DNA of 64,000 nt from Eubacterium sp. AF36-5BH (GTDB taxonomy: Bacteria; Bacillota; Clostridia; Lachnospirales; Lachnospiraceae). Both the position numbers and the translations under genes were made by a program. The stretch is from positions 62,001 through 126,000 of the forward strand of contig NZ_QTVG01000001.1 in NCBI RefSeq assembly GCF_003460505.1, given 5' to 3'. Under the pieces are notes generated by a model that saw nothing but the letters and a program-made list of their open reading frames with translations, was not told the DNA's origin and did no database searches. Positions 10,301 to 18,078 of this stretch are shown piece after piece (the stretch's first letter is position 1; each line of letters begins with the position of its first letter).

Positions 10301-10578
10301 TTCTTTCCTACTTTTGCAGTAATTGTTGTTTTGCCGGCTTTCTTCCCCTTAACCTTACCTTTTTTTGTAACTGTAGCAATATTTCTGTTAGATGAACTCC
10401 ATCTTACTTTATTTTTGTTATTTTTTAACTTCAAAGTAACTGTCTTTCCTACATAAATAGTTACAGTTGTCCTACTTAATTTTACTTTTTTTGCTGCACT
10501 TACATCCATTGTTGGTATCATCGATATTGACAAAATTAATGTTAGTACAATAGCTATTTTTTTCTTTATCTGTTTCAT
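7366..10578 (-). CDS. Giant BspA-type leucine-rich-repeat surface protein
   Basis: A 1070-residue secreted protein. Signal peptide: residues 1-29, ending in VSAAKK. A Big_2 Ig-like domain (about 30-105) carries the signature VRWSSSNRNIATVTKKGKVKG. After an unassigned region comes a short Thr/Pro/Glu stalk of tandem PTTVKPTEPITEQ units (about 310-350). About 27 LRR_5 (treponemal/BspA type) repeats of about 23 residues then run to the end, with consensus F..C..L..I.IP..VT.IG..AF. No LPXTG or membrane anchor is visible, so attachment may be through the Ig-like domain. BspA proteins bind host matrix and other cells. It lies 28 bp after a ribbon-helix-helix gene and likely shares its promoter. Confidence 0.85.
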   Translation of the reverse strand: MKQIKKKIAIVLTLILSISMIPTMDVSAAKKVKLSRTTVTIYVGKTVTLKLKNNKNKVRWSSSNRNIATVTKKGKVKGKKAGKTTITAKVGKKKYRCRVTIRKKFTKHIRPQPTTKQTEQPITKPSKQELSITDYYNKLKNFIISNGLASNNFENKYMQIYHNDLIYECSLIYNKNTDMYRFEVVANMSEKGTIWFNMSKSPIIKYEISSVFFNYTAQSNFEGAKYTKNKNTTVGYVINSNRGASSEDEIKDYANTYLRLNFVLMDRVIGGKVKISLANLGMTDYNRDVAVKLPYIKDSNNNVEHPTTVKPTESTTVKPTEPITEQPTTVKPTEPITEQPTTEQPTTQATPFKTKEVYGGVEVSGYKGYDSNVVIPNTINGKKVVAVGERAFVGYSELESITIPDGVVSIGNEAFYKCNGLKKIILPNSLKSIGDNVFNECCTLSEITIPESVTNIGESAFSGCKLLYSIIIPKGVTNIKNGTFKYCSNLTDITIPNGLTRVGESAFEGCYKLIKIDFPEGVTSIEKNTFSGCSSLKNMTLPDSLKKIESGAFDYCSELSRIILPDNLISIGDGAFSQCRNLIDIEIPESVTSIGDVAFCECSKLENITLTDGKINIGYSAFRGCSSLKSITNSNKFAKETDLDGGASIGLRAFENCYNLQKVIIPNGVTQIGEGAFRTCSSLKSITIPNSVTDIGEGAFSECSSLKSITIPNSVTDIGAGAFSQCSNLDDITISESLTSICGTTFYKCTNLRNITLPDSVISIGGLAFKECTNLKNIDMPKTMTYIGNDAFRNCINLESIIIPEGLTSISDGTFSGCSGLISVTIPNSVATIQHYAFNQCTSLNRVIVSDSITEIATPDNATGIETGAFYCCSNLRNISIPNTVSSIGEVAFKGCKSLVNVTAKGVTDIGNLAFSECSSLESITINKQVSYIGNSAFDECTDLTEIITSDVQIGIKTSNNVVGIGDNAFKNCKKLRNAIVPDRATSIANGAFFGCISLVSIVIPKSVTSIGTMAFLGCINLTSITIPSSVTAIGEGTFLNCNALTEIKGVKGSFAETWAKENGYTFIVQ

Positions 10579-10606
10579 AGTTTGACATTTCCTTTCTCTA
10601 TTTTTC

Positions 10607-10759
10607 CTAATACTTCATAATTTCGTTTACTTGTAATCCCTTTTCACAAAGTACACGAACAGCTTCAATAAATGATGGCAATTTTTGTTCTTTTTGAAAA
10701 TCTTCTATCCTTTTTACTAATTCTAAATCTTTTTCTCCAAATTTAACTTGCTTAGCCAT
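10607..10759 (-). CDS. Small ribbon-helix-helix DNA-binding protein
   Basis: A 50-residue protein beginning MAKQVKFGEKDLELVKRI. A short beta strand (KQVKF) followed by two helices (EKDLELVKRIEDFQ, FIEAVRVLCEKGL) fits the CopG/Arc fold. The frame is open further upstream to 10861, but the promoter at 10796-10837 lies inside that extension and a GAAAGAGG site precedes the ATG at 10759. It is the first gene of the transcript that continues into the giant BspA gene, so it may regulate that gene and itself. Its target is not known. The assignment rests on pattern only. Confidence 0.6.
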   Translation of the reverse strand: MAKQVKFGEKDLELVKRIEDFQKEQKLPSFIEAVRVLCEKGLQVNEIMKY

Positions 10760-10795
10760 ATTACTACCTCTTTCTACAATTTCAATGATAAAACT

Positions 10796-10837
10796 ATTAT
10801 ACCATACACTCTTTCCCACTTTTTTCAACAACTGACC
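10796..10837 (-). promoter_or_regulatory. Promoter with GGTCAG box (copy D)
   Basis: GGTCAGTTGTTGAAAAAA starts at 10837; TATAAT (10801-10796) follows the GGTCA by 31 bp. The predicted start site is near 10789, upstream of the ribbon-helix-helix gene. This is the best-matching copy of the shared element. Confidence 0.6.
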
Positions 10838-10863
10838 CCTTTCTAACCAATTTTCCCACAAAA

Positions 10864-10902
10864 AAATATGCTATCTACCACTTTGATAGATAACATATCT
10901 TT
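10864..10902 (-). terminator. Terminator of the split BspA gene
   Basis: ATATGTTATCTA and TAGATAGCATAT pair on the minus strand with one G-T pair and are followed by TTTTTTT. It lies just past the stop at 10909. Confidence 0.75.
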
Positions 10903-10908
10903 TTACTT

Positions 10909-13086
10909 TTATCCTTTCATTTTCTTTACCTTAGACCATCGGCTGTAAACCTTTTTGCCATTTACAACTGCGTAGGTTCTTACTTTAAAGAAATATGTAA
11001 CTTTTTTATCCAAAGAACTGCGGCTACCGGACATACCGGTTATACCTTTTTTGTTCTTTTTCTTTTTAAGTTTATTAACTTCATTTACCTTTACAAATTT
11101 ACCTTTTTTGCTGGTTTTCATGTACACCTGCAATCCTTTGCTGTTATCACCAATTATCCCCCATGTCAGTGTCCATTTACTTTTGGTCTTTTTTATGGAC
11201 AGTTTAGGTCTGTTAGGTGTGCCCTTTACATAAATTTCTTTAGTACCCGACCATATGACTTTACCATCATTTGAAGTAGTTTTTATTTTGTAAAAGTATT
11301 TCTTTCCAGCCTTAACTTTTGAATCGGAATAAACACCACTTTTCAGTTTCTTAACAGATATGTATTTTCCCGACTTCTTCTCAGCTCTGTATATCTCATA
11401 ATCCTTTGATGTGTTTATCTTTTTCCATGTCAATTTGACTGTATGATAATTTTTCTCTTTAACACTGCTTAATGAAAATTTTTCTTTTCTGTCAGTTTCA
11501 CCGGATGTCACAACTTCAAAAGATTGTTTTTCAGTTATAATTGTAGTAGAAAATATTTTATCGGTAGTTGAATCTGATGTTGATTCTTCCGAAAAACTCT
11601 CATTTGTTTTGCTTTCTTCTGTTGTTGTACTGACATCTGCAGATGTAACATTGACAGTTGTTGAATTCATAGTAGTTTCTTCTGTTTCAGTTGTATTTTC
11701 AGTCGTTTCTACTTTTTGGTCTGTTACAGTTTCTGATATTTTAGGAACAGTAGTTGACCCTGCTGTAGTCTCTGATGTAATTGGATCAGTGATAAGTTCT
11801 GGCGTTGTAATCTGACTTGTAGTTGTAATCGTTGTAGCCTGAGTAGTTGATTCCGTAGTAGTTGTTTCCTCTTCCTTATCAATATCAATACTGATAAACT
11901 CGATCCCATTTTCTTCAGCATACTGCTGTGCTGTAGAATTTCTAAAGCCATATATTGTTTTCAAATTCATAGGCATACCTTTTTTTGCCAGTTAGATATT
12001 AGGATTTTTGATTGTCATAGTAGTCAATTCAGGGCAATTATCGAAGGTATGATTTTCTATCTTGGGTACCTTACTTGGAATTGTGATTTCTTTAAGTTTT
12101 GCATCATATTGAAACGCATAATTTTCAATGTATTTAATACTTTCAGGCAGGTAAACATATTCAAGTTCTCTTTTATAACTCATCCCTGATGTCTCAATTC
12201 CTTCAACTCCATTGCCCATTATTACAGTTTTACAGCCTAACTCCGGCAATATATCTTTTTTAATAATAACACCTTTATTACCAACAAAATAGAATCCATC
12301 CGTATAACCTACCACATTTTCCCCAACATCAGGCCAGGTCTGATATTCAGAACTTTCAAATTTTATTAAGGTAATTCCATGTTCTTTTGCATATGATGCT
12401 AAACCTGATCTAAAATTTGCATGTATTTCTTCTACACTATCGGGCCATGATTTTGGAAAATTTGTTGTATATGCTGATGTTATTTTTTTTATATTATTAC
12501 ATCCATAAAAAGCATTCTCTTCAATTGTTCCACATGGAATTGTATCATAATGTCCATTTGGATTTGCGTTAGATGTTAAAAAAATGTATACAGATTCAAG
12601 CCCCGTACAATTAAAGAATGCATAGTCAGACACTTTGCTTATATGCCTGAGTAATACTATCTCTTTCAAACTTTTACAGTTTGCAAAAGCATTCTTGCCT
12701 ATGATTTCAAGACCATTTGGAAGCTCAACTTCTTTAATATTTTTATAGTTTTTAAACATTCCATCAGGTATATTTGTAATTTCATTGTCCATGACAACTT
12801 TTAAAACCTTATCAGAGATTTCTGCCTTTTGAAGGTCATCAAACTGTTCTATATCTATCTCTCCCGTACCTGTAATACGCAGTGTTCCATCCTTTTCCAA
12901 TTGAAAATAAGTCTGTGGACCACATTGACCTTTGATGTTTTTGTAAATTAAAGAATCTTCTGTAGTATTTTCCGATGTATTCTCTTCTTCTGCCTTTACA
13001 AAAGATGTAGGAACTACTCCTGCTACAACCATACTTAATATTACTAAATATGTAATTGTCTTTTTACAGCTCTTAAATATGTTCAT
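10909..13086 (-). pseudogene. BspA-like surface protein split by a nonsense codon
   Basis: One reading frame from ATG 13086 to the stop at 10909, interrupted once by TAA at 11992-11994. The paralogue at 14699 has GAA at this position (AAT-CCT-AAT-GTC-GAA-CTG), so a single G-to-T change explains the stop. Intact it would have 725 residues: signal peptide 1-32, N-terminal module, LRR_5 repeats (about 80-390), a Thr/Ser/Glu-rich stalk (about 405-540) and two FN3-like modules. The 364-residue upstream half keeps signal peptide and repeats but loses the stalk and the C-terminal modules. Internal ATGs at 11976 and 11970 have no convincing ribosome site, so the downstream half is probably not made. 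Confidence 0.8.
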
Positions 13087-13179
13087 AATCTTTCTACCCT
13101 CCTGCCACGAATAACCTCTTATTATGTTCTATAAATTTGAGATTTTTTGTGTTATTTTACGCTTATTTTTTATATATAA

Positions 13180-13221
13180 ATTATATCACACAATACCACT
13201 ATAGTCACTTTTACTCCAACC
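13180..13221 (-). promoter_or_regulatory. Promoter of the split BspA gene
   Basis: TATAAT (13185-13180) has GGTTGGAGTAAAA starting 31 bp upstream (13221-13217 = GGTTG), a variant of the shared box. A leader of about 90 nt follows, with GGAGGG 12 nt before the ATG at 13086. The block 13095-13290 is a diverged duplicate of 6690-6850. Confidence 0.45.
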
Positions 13222-13419
13222 TAATATGTTATTTATATATATAAAACAGTCACAATTCGAATGTGTTAGATGTTTCAAAACTTTCATGCTTAGACAACAA
13301 CTTTTTATTTTAATTTTGCGACAATCTCAATCGAAAATTAGGAAAGCTGATTTAAGCTGGTGGTTGCTCATAAGTTGTATAATCAAAATACTCTTGAAAT
13401 ATCAATAACCATCTGCTAC

Positions 13420-13522
13420 TATAATATTACAAAAGGTACTACCGATAGACGGTTAGTCCTGATTGTTTTGGTTAAAAAAGTAACCGCCACTATTTTCAGG
13501 CTAGATGGCGGTTACTTTTTAT
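13420..13522 (+). ncRNA. Small RNA resembling a type I antitoxin
   Basis: TATAAT at 13420-13425 is followed by a segment of about 90 nt with two hairpins: ACCGATAGACGGT (13441-13453) and a strong terminator stem AAAAGTAACCGCCA / TGGCGGTTACTTTT (13476-13489 and 13506-13519) followed by TTATATT. From memory, the ACCGATAGACGGT hairpin followed by a TAACCGCC terminator is common near holin-like small-toxin genes of Firmicutes, where it forms the antisense RNA. I find no convincing toxin ORF on the opposite strand between 13520 and 13660, so it is either an orphan RNA or a relic. The rest of 13222-13658 holds no ORF I can support. Confidence 0.4.
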
Positions 13523-13658
13523 ATTATCTGACAGCAGTGCTCTACGAAATAGCCAGTGGGGATATGAATGAGCTTGACTGTCACGTGGAGTGTATATTTT
13601 TGAATCAATTCTCATGTCTTCATAAATATCTCTTAATTTTTAATATGATTATAAAATT

Positions 13659-14498
13659 TTAATAAAATCCTAAATCTGCTGATGTTACACCCACGTTATA
13701 TGATAACATGATTTGTTCAAACACAGTCAACGCTAATCTTGCTGATGTAGTAGTTAATTTTTCTGCAGTATCTTCCAATGTGTATGACATGTTTGTATCA
13801 TAAAAGATTACAGCTGACTCTTCATCCATTAACAGTTTGTACATTATACCATTACCATAATACTGTGAATCTCCATCATAAAAAGTAACACTGCATGTAC
13901 TGTCGCTTACACTTTCAATATCGAAATATACCATAATGTTCATATTAGATCTATCATATCCACTTAAATTATTTATCCTAATAATATCTGTGCTTGGATA
14001 ATATTTAACCTGTGTATATACACACATATTAGTGCTTTCATTAATTGCATCTAAATAATAATATGAGCCGTTTGAATCACTACTATACTTGCCGTATTTT
14101 TTGCAGGCATTTGCTATTTTCTGTTTTACCGAAGTCTTTGTATATGTAACAACAGGTTTCTTATTATTCGCTTTTTTGACACTTTTTTGTTTAACAGTAA
14201 TTTTGCATTTTAGTTTCTTATTTCCAACTTTCGCAGTAATAGTTGCCTTGCCGGCTTTCTTACCTTTGACTTTTCCTTTGCTACTTACTGTTGCAACTTT
14301 CTTGTTAGAAGATGACCATTTAACTTTTTTTCTATTACCTTTTACCTTAAGTTTAACAGTTTTTCCAACATAAATTGTTGCTGATTTTTTGTTTAGTTTT
14401 GGTTTTTGTGCTGCATTTGTATTTGTTGTTGGGATTAATATAAGTGACATCACTATTGCAACTACAAATACTGATAATTTCTTCATGTACTTCTCCAT
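13659..14498 (-). CDS. Secreted protein with Big_2 Ig-like domain
   Basis: 279 residues. A signal peptide (about 1-30, ending NTNAAQ) is followed by a Big_2 domain (about 35-100) with VKWSSSNKKVATVSSKGKVKG, very close to that of the giant BspA protein. A Lys-rich linker (about 100-118) leads to a C-terminal domain of about 160 residues that I do not recognise; its final part (ALTVFEQIMLSYNVGVTSADLGF) resembles the segment just before the stalk in the giant BspA protein (NFVLMDRVIGGKVKISLANLGM). The ATG at 14498 has AAGGAG nearby; an ATG four codons later is also possible. Expression is predicted from the GGTCAG promoter at 14638. Confidence 0.75.
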   Translation of the reverse strand: MEKYMKKLSVFVVAIVMSLILIPTTNTNAAQKPKLNKKSATIYVGKTVKLKVKGNRKKVKWSSSNKKVATVSSKGKVKGKKAGKATITAKVGNKKLKCKITVKQKSVKKANNKKPVVTYTKTSVKQKIANACKKYGKYSSDSNGSYYYLDAINESTNMCVYTQVKYYPSTDIIRINNLSGYDRSNMNIMVYFDIESVSDSTCSVTFYDGDSQYYGNGIMYKLLMDEESAVIFYDTNMSYTLEDTAEKLTTTSARLALTVFEQIMLSYNVGVTSADLGFY

Positions 14499-14524
14499 AA
14501 GCTTTTTCTCCTTTTCACTTATTC

Positions 14525-14560
14525 TAAAGTAGTATATCTGGCTCGTCTAACATACTACTT
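14525..14560. repeat. Hairpin in the leader of the Ig-like gene
   Basis: AAGTAGTAT and ATACTACTT form a 9-bp stem around a 16-nt loop, located between the predicted start site (near 14630) and the ATG at 14498. There is no T-run. It could affect translation or RNA stability. Confidence 0.4.
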
Positions 14561-14637
14561 CTTGCACTTACTTGTGCCCATTTCATTACCATATATATTA
14601 CTTTAGAATCTTTTTATAATACGTTTCCGATAACGTA

Positions 14638-14679
14638 ATTATATCACAGCACTATATACCATTTTTTCTCAAACTGACC
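14638..14679 (-). promoter_or_regulatory. Promoter with GGTCAG box (copy E)
   Basis: GGTCAG (14679-14674) lies 31 bp upstream of a perfect TATAAT (14643-14638). The flank TGTGATATAATT is shared with the BspA promoter at 13180. Confidence 0.55.
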
Positions 14680-14698
14680 TCTTGTTCTCTCTTATATT

Positions 14699-16969
14699 CT
14701 ATTTTTTAACTTTTCTTGTTTTAGACCAACGGCTATGAATTTTTCTTCCATTAACTATAGCGTAGGTTCTTATTTTAAATAAATAAGTTCCTTTGGATTT
14801 CAGCCTGCTTACATCAGCCGTCATTCCTGTAGCACCTTTTTTCTTTTTGCTCTTTTTTATGTTTTTAATTGTTTTCACTTTTTTAAATTTTCCTTGGGTG
14901 CCTTTTCTCATATACACCTCAACGCCTTTGCTGTTGTCTTTTATTACTCCCCATGACAAAATCCATATGGTTTTGCTTTTTCTTAAAGTTAATTTAGGCT
15001 TTTTAGGCACGCCTCTAACATATGTTGACCAAATGACTGACCAGGTTACTTTATTATTTTTTCCAGTTGCCTGTATTGTGTAAAAATATGTTTTACCAGG
15101 TTTTACCTTTGAATCAATAAATATGTTGCTTTTTGTTTTTCCGATTAATTTGAACTGACCATCTTTTTGTGCTTTGTATATTTTGTAACTATTGCCATTC
15201 TTTATTTTTTTCCATGACAATTTCACAGAATGGTAATTCAGTTCTTTTACACTTTTTATTTTGAATTTGCCCGATGGTGTAATATCAAATGGTCCTTTAG
15301 TAGTTTCAGTATTATTTCTGCCTGATGTTGTCTGACTTCCCAGTTTCTTACTTGTGGTAGCACTAACAGGTGTCGTTTGACCTCCTGTACCTTCTGTATT
15401 CTTACTTGTAGTCGTACTGTCAGGTGTTTCCTGACTGCCTATGTTTTCTGTATTCTTATCTGTAGTCGTGCTCTCAGGTGTTTCCTGACTGCCTATGTTT
15501 TCTGTATTCTTATCTGTAGTCGTACTCTCAGGTGTCGGCTGGTTGCCTGTATCTTCAGTGTTTTTATCTGTTGCTGTAATATCAGTTGTTGTCTGATTTT
15601 CTGCATCTTCTGTTGGGTTTATATCAGATGTACTATTTGGGGTTGTTTCTGTTGGTCCAACCGGTGTATTCTCTTCAGTTGTAGATGTTTCAGACTCACC
15701 AGATTCCGTTGATGTATTGTTAGTCGCTTCCGTTGTTACATTACCGCTTGTTTCCGTACTTGTACTATCTGATGTTTCTCCATCATTGTTTTCATAATCC
15801 AAATCTATACTTATAAAATCTATTCCGTTTTCTTTTGCGTAAGTCTCTGCTGTAGACCCTTTAAAGCCATATATTGTTTTCAAATTCATAGGCATACCTT
15901 TTTTTGCCAGTTCGACATTAGGATTTTTGATTGTCATAGTAGTCAATTCAGAGCAATTATCGAAGGTATGATTTTCTATCTTGGGTACCTTACTTGGAAT
16001 TGTAATTTCTTTTAATTTTGAATCACCTCTAAAAGCACCGTATTCTATTCTTTCAATACTTTCAGGTAAATAAATTTCCTCTAAATTAGTATAGTTTTTG
16101 AATCCTCCTTCCTCTATTGCAGTTATATCACCACATACAATAACTTTTTTTGAATTACAGGATATTTCCGTATCTATTACCCCCTCATTATTTATAATAG
16201 AAAGTTCATCACCGAAAATAACATAATTTATACTATCCGAAGGAGTAGATGCAGCGCTAAGTTTAATTTTTTCTACATTCTCACCTGTATATTGCCATAT
16301 TTTACATCTTTTGTTGCCATAAGCTTTTTCTATTGTTTCAGGCCACTGCTGTGGCATTTTAGACGGTTGACTAACACCTGTTAATACTACTTTAATATTG
16401 TTACATCCATAAAAAGCATAATCACTTATGGTTCCTGCTTCGTAATTTATATAACTTTTCGTGTAAGTACATAACAACATATACACACTCTCAAGACTTG
16501 TGCAATTAAAAAAAGCATAATCATCTACTGTCTTTAGCCAGCGCGGTAGAATTATTTCTTTCAATGCAGTACAGTTTGCAAAGGAGTTCTTCCCGATTGT
16601 TTCCAAATGATTTGGCAATTCAACCTCTACAACTTTTGTATAATTTTTGAATATTTCGTCAGGAACATTTTTAATATCTTTCTCAAGAACAATTCTTATT
16701 GTTTTATCCTCCAAATGTGCATCCTGCAAATCCTGAAACTGGTTAATATCTATGTAACCACTACCTGTAATTCGTAATGTTCCGTCTTTTTCTAACTGAA
16801 AATATGCTGTAGGTCCACACTGACCTGATATTTTATTTTCTTTTGCCTTTACCAAGCTATTAGGTAGTGCATATGTAATAACCATACATACAATAAGCAG
16901 ATAAGATATCATTTTCCTATTTTTCAATATTTTCATCTGTTCTTTACACGATGTATTCTTAAAATACAA
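14699..16969 (-). CDS. BspA-like surface protein with LRR, Thr-rich stalk and FN3-like modules
   Basis: A 756-residue secreted protein, the intact member of the pair with 10909-13086. It has a signal peptide, an N-terminal module beginning ISGQCGPTAYFQLEKDG, LRR_5 repeats (about 115-390), and a Thr/Ser/Glu stalk (about 410-570) with four tandem copies of a unit like GSQETPESTTTDKNTEN. Two FN3-like domains (about 575-660 and 665-756) follow; the second is very Lys-rich. No LPXTG is visible. Start: a TTG at 16969 lies 7 nt after GGGAG. An ATG at 16936 (MKILKNRKM) gives a more usual signal peptide but has a weak ribosome site. A repeat element sits directly upstream (16997-17136), and no GGTCAG promoter is seen. 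Confidence 0.8.
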   Translation of the reverse strand: MYFKNTSCKEQMKILKNRKMISYLLIVCMVITYALPNSLVKAKENKISGQCGPTAYFQLEKDGTLRITGSGYIDINQFQDLQDAHLEDKTIRIVLEKDIKNVPDEIFKNYTKVVEVELPNHLETIGKNSFANCTALKEIILPRWLKTVDDYAFFNCTSLESVYMLLCTYTKSYINYEAGTISDYAFYGCNNIKVVLTGVSQPSKMPQQWPETIEKAYGNKRCKIWQYTGENVEKIKLSAASTPSDSINYVIFGDELSIINNEGVIDTEISCNSKKVIVCGDITAIEEGGFKNYTNLEEIYLPESIERIEYGAFRGDSKLKEITIPSKVPKIENHTFDNCSELTTMTIKNPNVELAKKGMPMNLKTIYGFKGSTAETYAKENGIDFISIDLDYENNDGETSDSTSTETSGNVTTEATNNTSTESGESETSTTEENTPVGPTETTPNSTSDINPTEDAENQTTTDITATDKNTEDTGNQPTPESTTTDKNTENIGSQETPESTTTDKNTENIGSQETPDSTTTSKNTEGTGGQTTPVSATTSKKLGSQTTSGRNNTETTKGPFDITPSGKFKIKSVKELNYHSVKLSWKKIKNGNSYKIYKAQKDGQFKLIGKTKSNIFIDSKVKPGKTYFYTIQATGKNNKVTWSVIWSTYVRGVPKKPKLTLRKSKTIWILSWGVIKDNSKGVEVYMRKGTQGKFKKVKTIKNIKKSKKKKGATGMTADVSRLKSKGTYLFKIRTYAIVNGRKIHSRWSKTRKVKK
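15377..15590 (-). repeat. Tandem repeat in the stalk region
   Basis: About four copies of a roughly 54-bp unit (for example near 15420, 15475 and 15530, each with the stretch gtattcttatctgtagtcgt) encode the Thr-rich stalk. The pseudogene at 5392 lacks the array: a 261-bp deletion spans it. Confidence 0.65.
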
Positions 16970-16996
16970 CCGCCTTCTCCCTTCTTTTAATAATAA

Positions 16997-17136
16997 AGAA
17001 TGTCGCTTGCGACATTCTACGCAACCAATGCATGCCCGTCCGCAACTATTTTCTTTTCACGCCAGAGTATATCCCTAGTGGAACGTTTATTTATGGAATA
17101 AGAAATTCCGGAGAAATTTCTTATTCCATAAATAAA
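16997..17136. repeat. Intergenic hairpin element, copy 1
   Basis: About 140 bp made of a 10-bp-arm palindrome AGAATGTCGC/GCGACATTCT (16997-17018), a middle with TCCCTAGTGGAACG, and a 22-bp stem (17086-17107 with 17115-17136). A second copy is at 50443-50579. Within 16970-17213 nothing else is visible. On the minus strand the long stem could terminate the ywlG transcript. Confidence 0.7.
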
Positions 17137-17213
17137 AAGCAATTCTGTATCATTATCCCTTTAAGTTAGGTCTACGAATTGCTTTCTAAGTAAATTTATT
17201 TAATTAAAACTTT

Positions 17214-17759
17214 TTACATTAAATCTTTGTTATACACTGCTCTTTCTCCGCCAATGAATTTTGGTCTAACTCTTGCAGCAAGAACGTTTGCTTCACCGAT
17301 TTTGTTATGTTCTAACTTAACAGGAACGGCAACCTTCTTAATGTGCATGCCGATAAGTGTTCCACCTATGTCAATTCCTGCATCAGCTCTGATTTCTTCA
17401 ACTGCAACAGGATTTGCAAATGTTTTGTATGCAGTTGTTCCAAAAGAACCACCTGCCTTTGGTTGAGGCACAACATTAACTATGTCTGAAAAAGGTACTG
17501 CATCTCTCTCAACGATAATTGCTCTGTTAAGATGCTCGCAACATTGGGCTGCTAAATATATGCCCTTTTCCTGTAAAACCTGATAAATTCCCTTAAATAC
17601 AGCCTGTGCCACTTCAAGGTTTGAATTAGTTCCAATTTTGTCTCCGCAAATCTCACTTGATGAACAGCCTACTACGAAAATCTGTCCCTTTGTAAGTCCT
17701 GCTTTTTCGACAATCTCTCTTGTAACTTCTTCTGCCTGTTTTGTAAGTTCAGTATACAT
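17214..17759 (-). CDS. ywlG: UPF0340 family protein (YwlG-like)
   Basis: 181 residues and full length for the TIGR01440/UPF0340 family, which is conserved in Firmicutes and has no proven biochemical role. Recognisable family features are the N-terminal helix region, GQIFVVGCSSSEICG (about residues 25-39), AAQCCEHLNRAIIVERD (about 70-86) and the glycine-rich GIDIGGTLIGMH (about 129-140). It is preceded by an AGGAGG site 8 nt from the ATG. It appears to be a single-gene unit, since terminators of the transporter gene lie upstream and the hairpin element lies downstream. Confidence 0.85.
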   Translation of the reverse strand: MYTELTKQAEEVTREIVEKAGLTKGQIFVVGCSSSEICGDKIGTNSNLEVAQAVFKGIYQVLQEKGIYLAAQCCEHLNRAIIVERDAVPFSDIVNVVPQPKAGGSFGTTAYKTFANPVAVEEIRADAGIDIGGTLIGMHIKKVAVPVKLEHNKIGEANVLAARVRPKFIGGERAVYNKDLM

Positions 17760-18007
17760 TCTACGCCTCCTAAAGTTATAAAAAATAACTTTTTAATCTT
17801 AATATCTTTTTATATTTTATACCAATATTATATTATTTACAAATATATTTTCCTTTAATAAGAAAGTAACTCCATAATATTTTCAACATTTTCCATGTTT
17901 AATCTGCTATTTATAATTACTAAAACTTTTTATATGCTTAACAAACTGTTTCTAATTACACATTTTTATATCTGGTACTCCACAATATTTCTCCCTAACG
18001 TAAAAGC

Positions 18008-18066
18008 AAAGGTTGAAATAAATTCAACCTTTACCTTAAAGTTTTATAAAAATGGTTCTCACCATT
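18008..18066 (-). terminator. Two hairpins ending the ECF transporter transcript
   Basis: On the minus strand AATGGT-GAGA-ACCATT (18066-18051) is followed by TTTTATA, 13 bp past the stop at 18079. A second stem, AAAGGTTGAA/TTCAACCTTT (18008-18032), lies beyond it. The remainder of 17760-18007 is AT-rich with no gene. Confidence 0.6.
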
Positions 18067-18078
18067 GGGGGACTTTAT

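Noticed and set aside
11992..11994. Programmed stop-codon readthrough in the split BspA gene
   Set aside because: The following context (CTG) is not a recognised readthrough signal, and the paralogues carry GAA at this place, so a simple nonsense mutation is more likely.
15377..15712. Cys-rich plus-strand frame in the BspA stalk region
   Set aside because: It is the antisense of the Thr-rich repeat and has no start signal.
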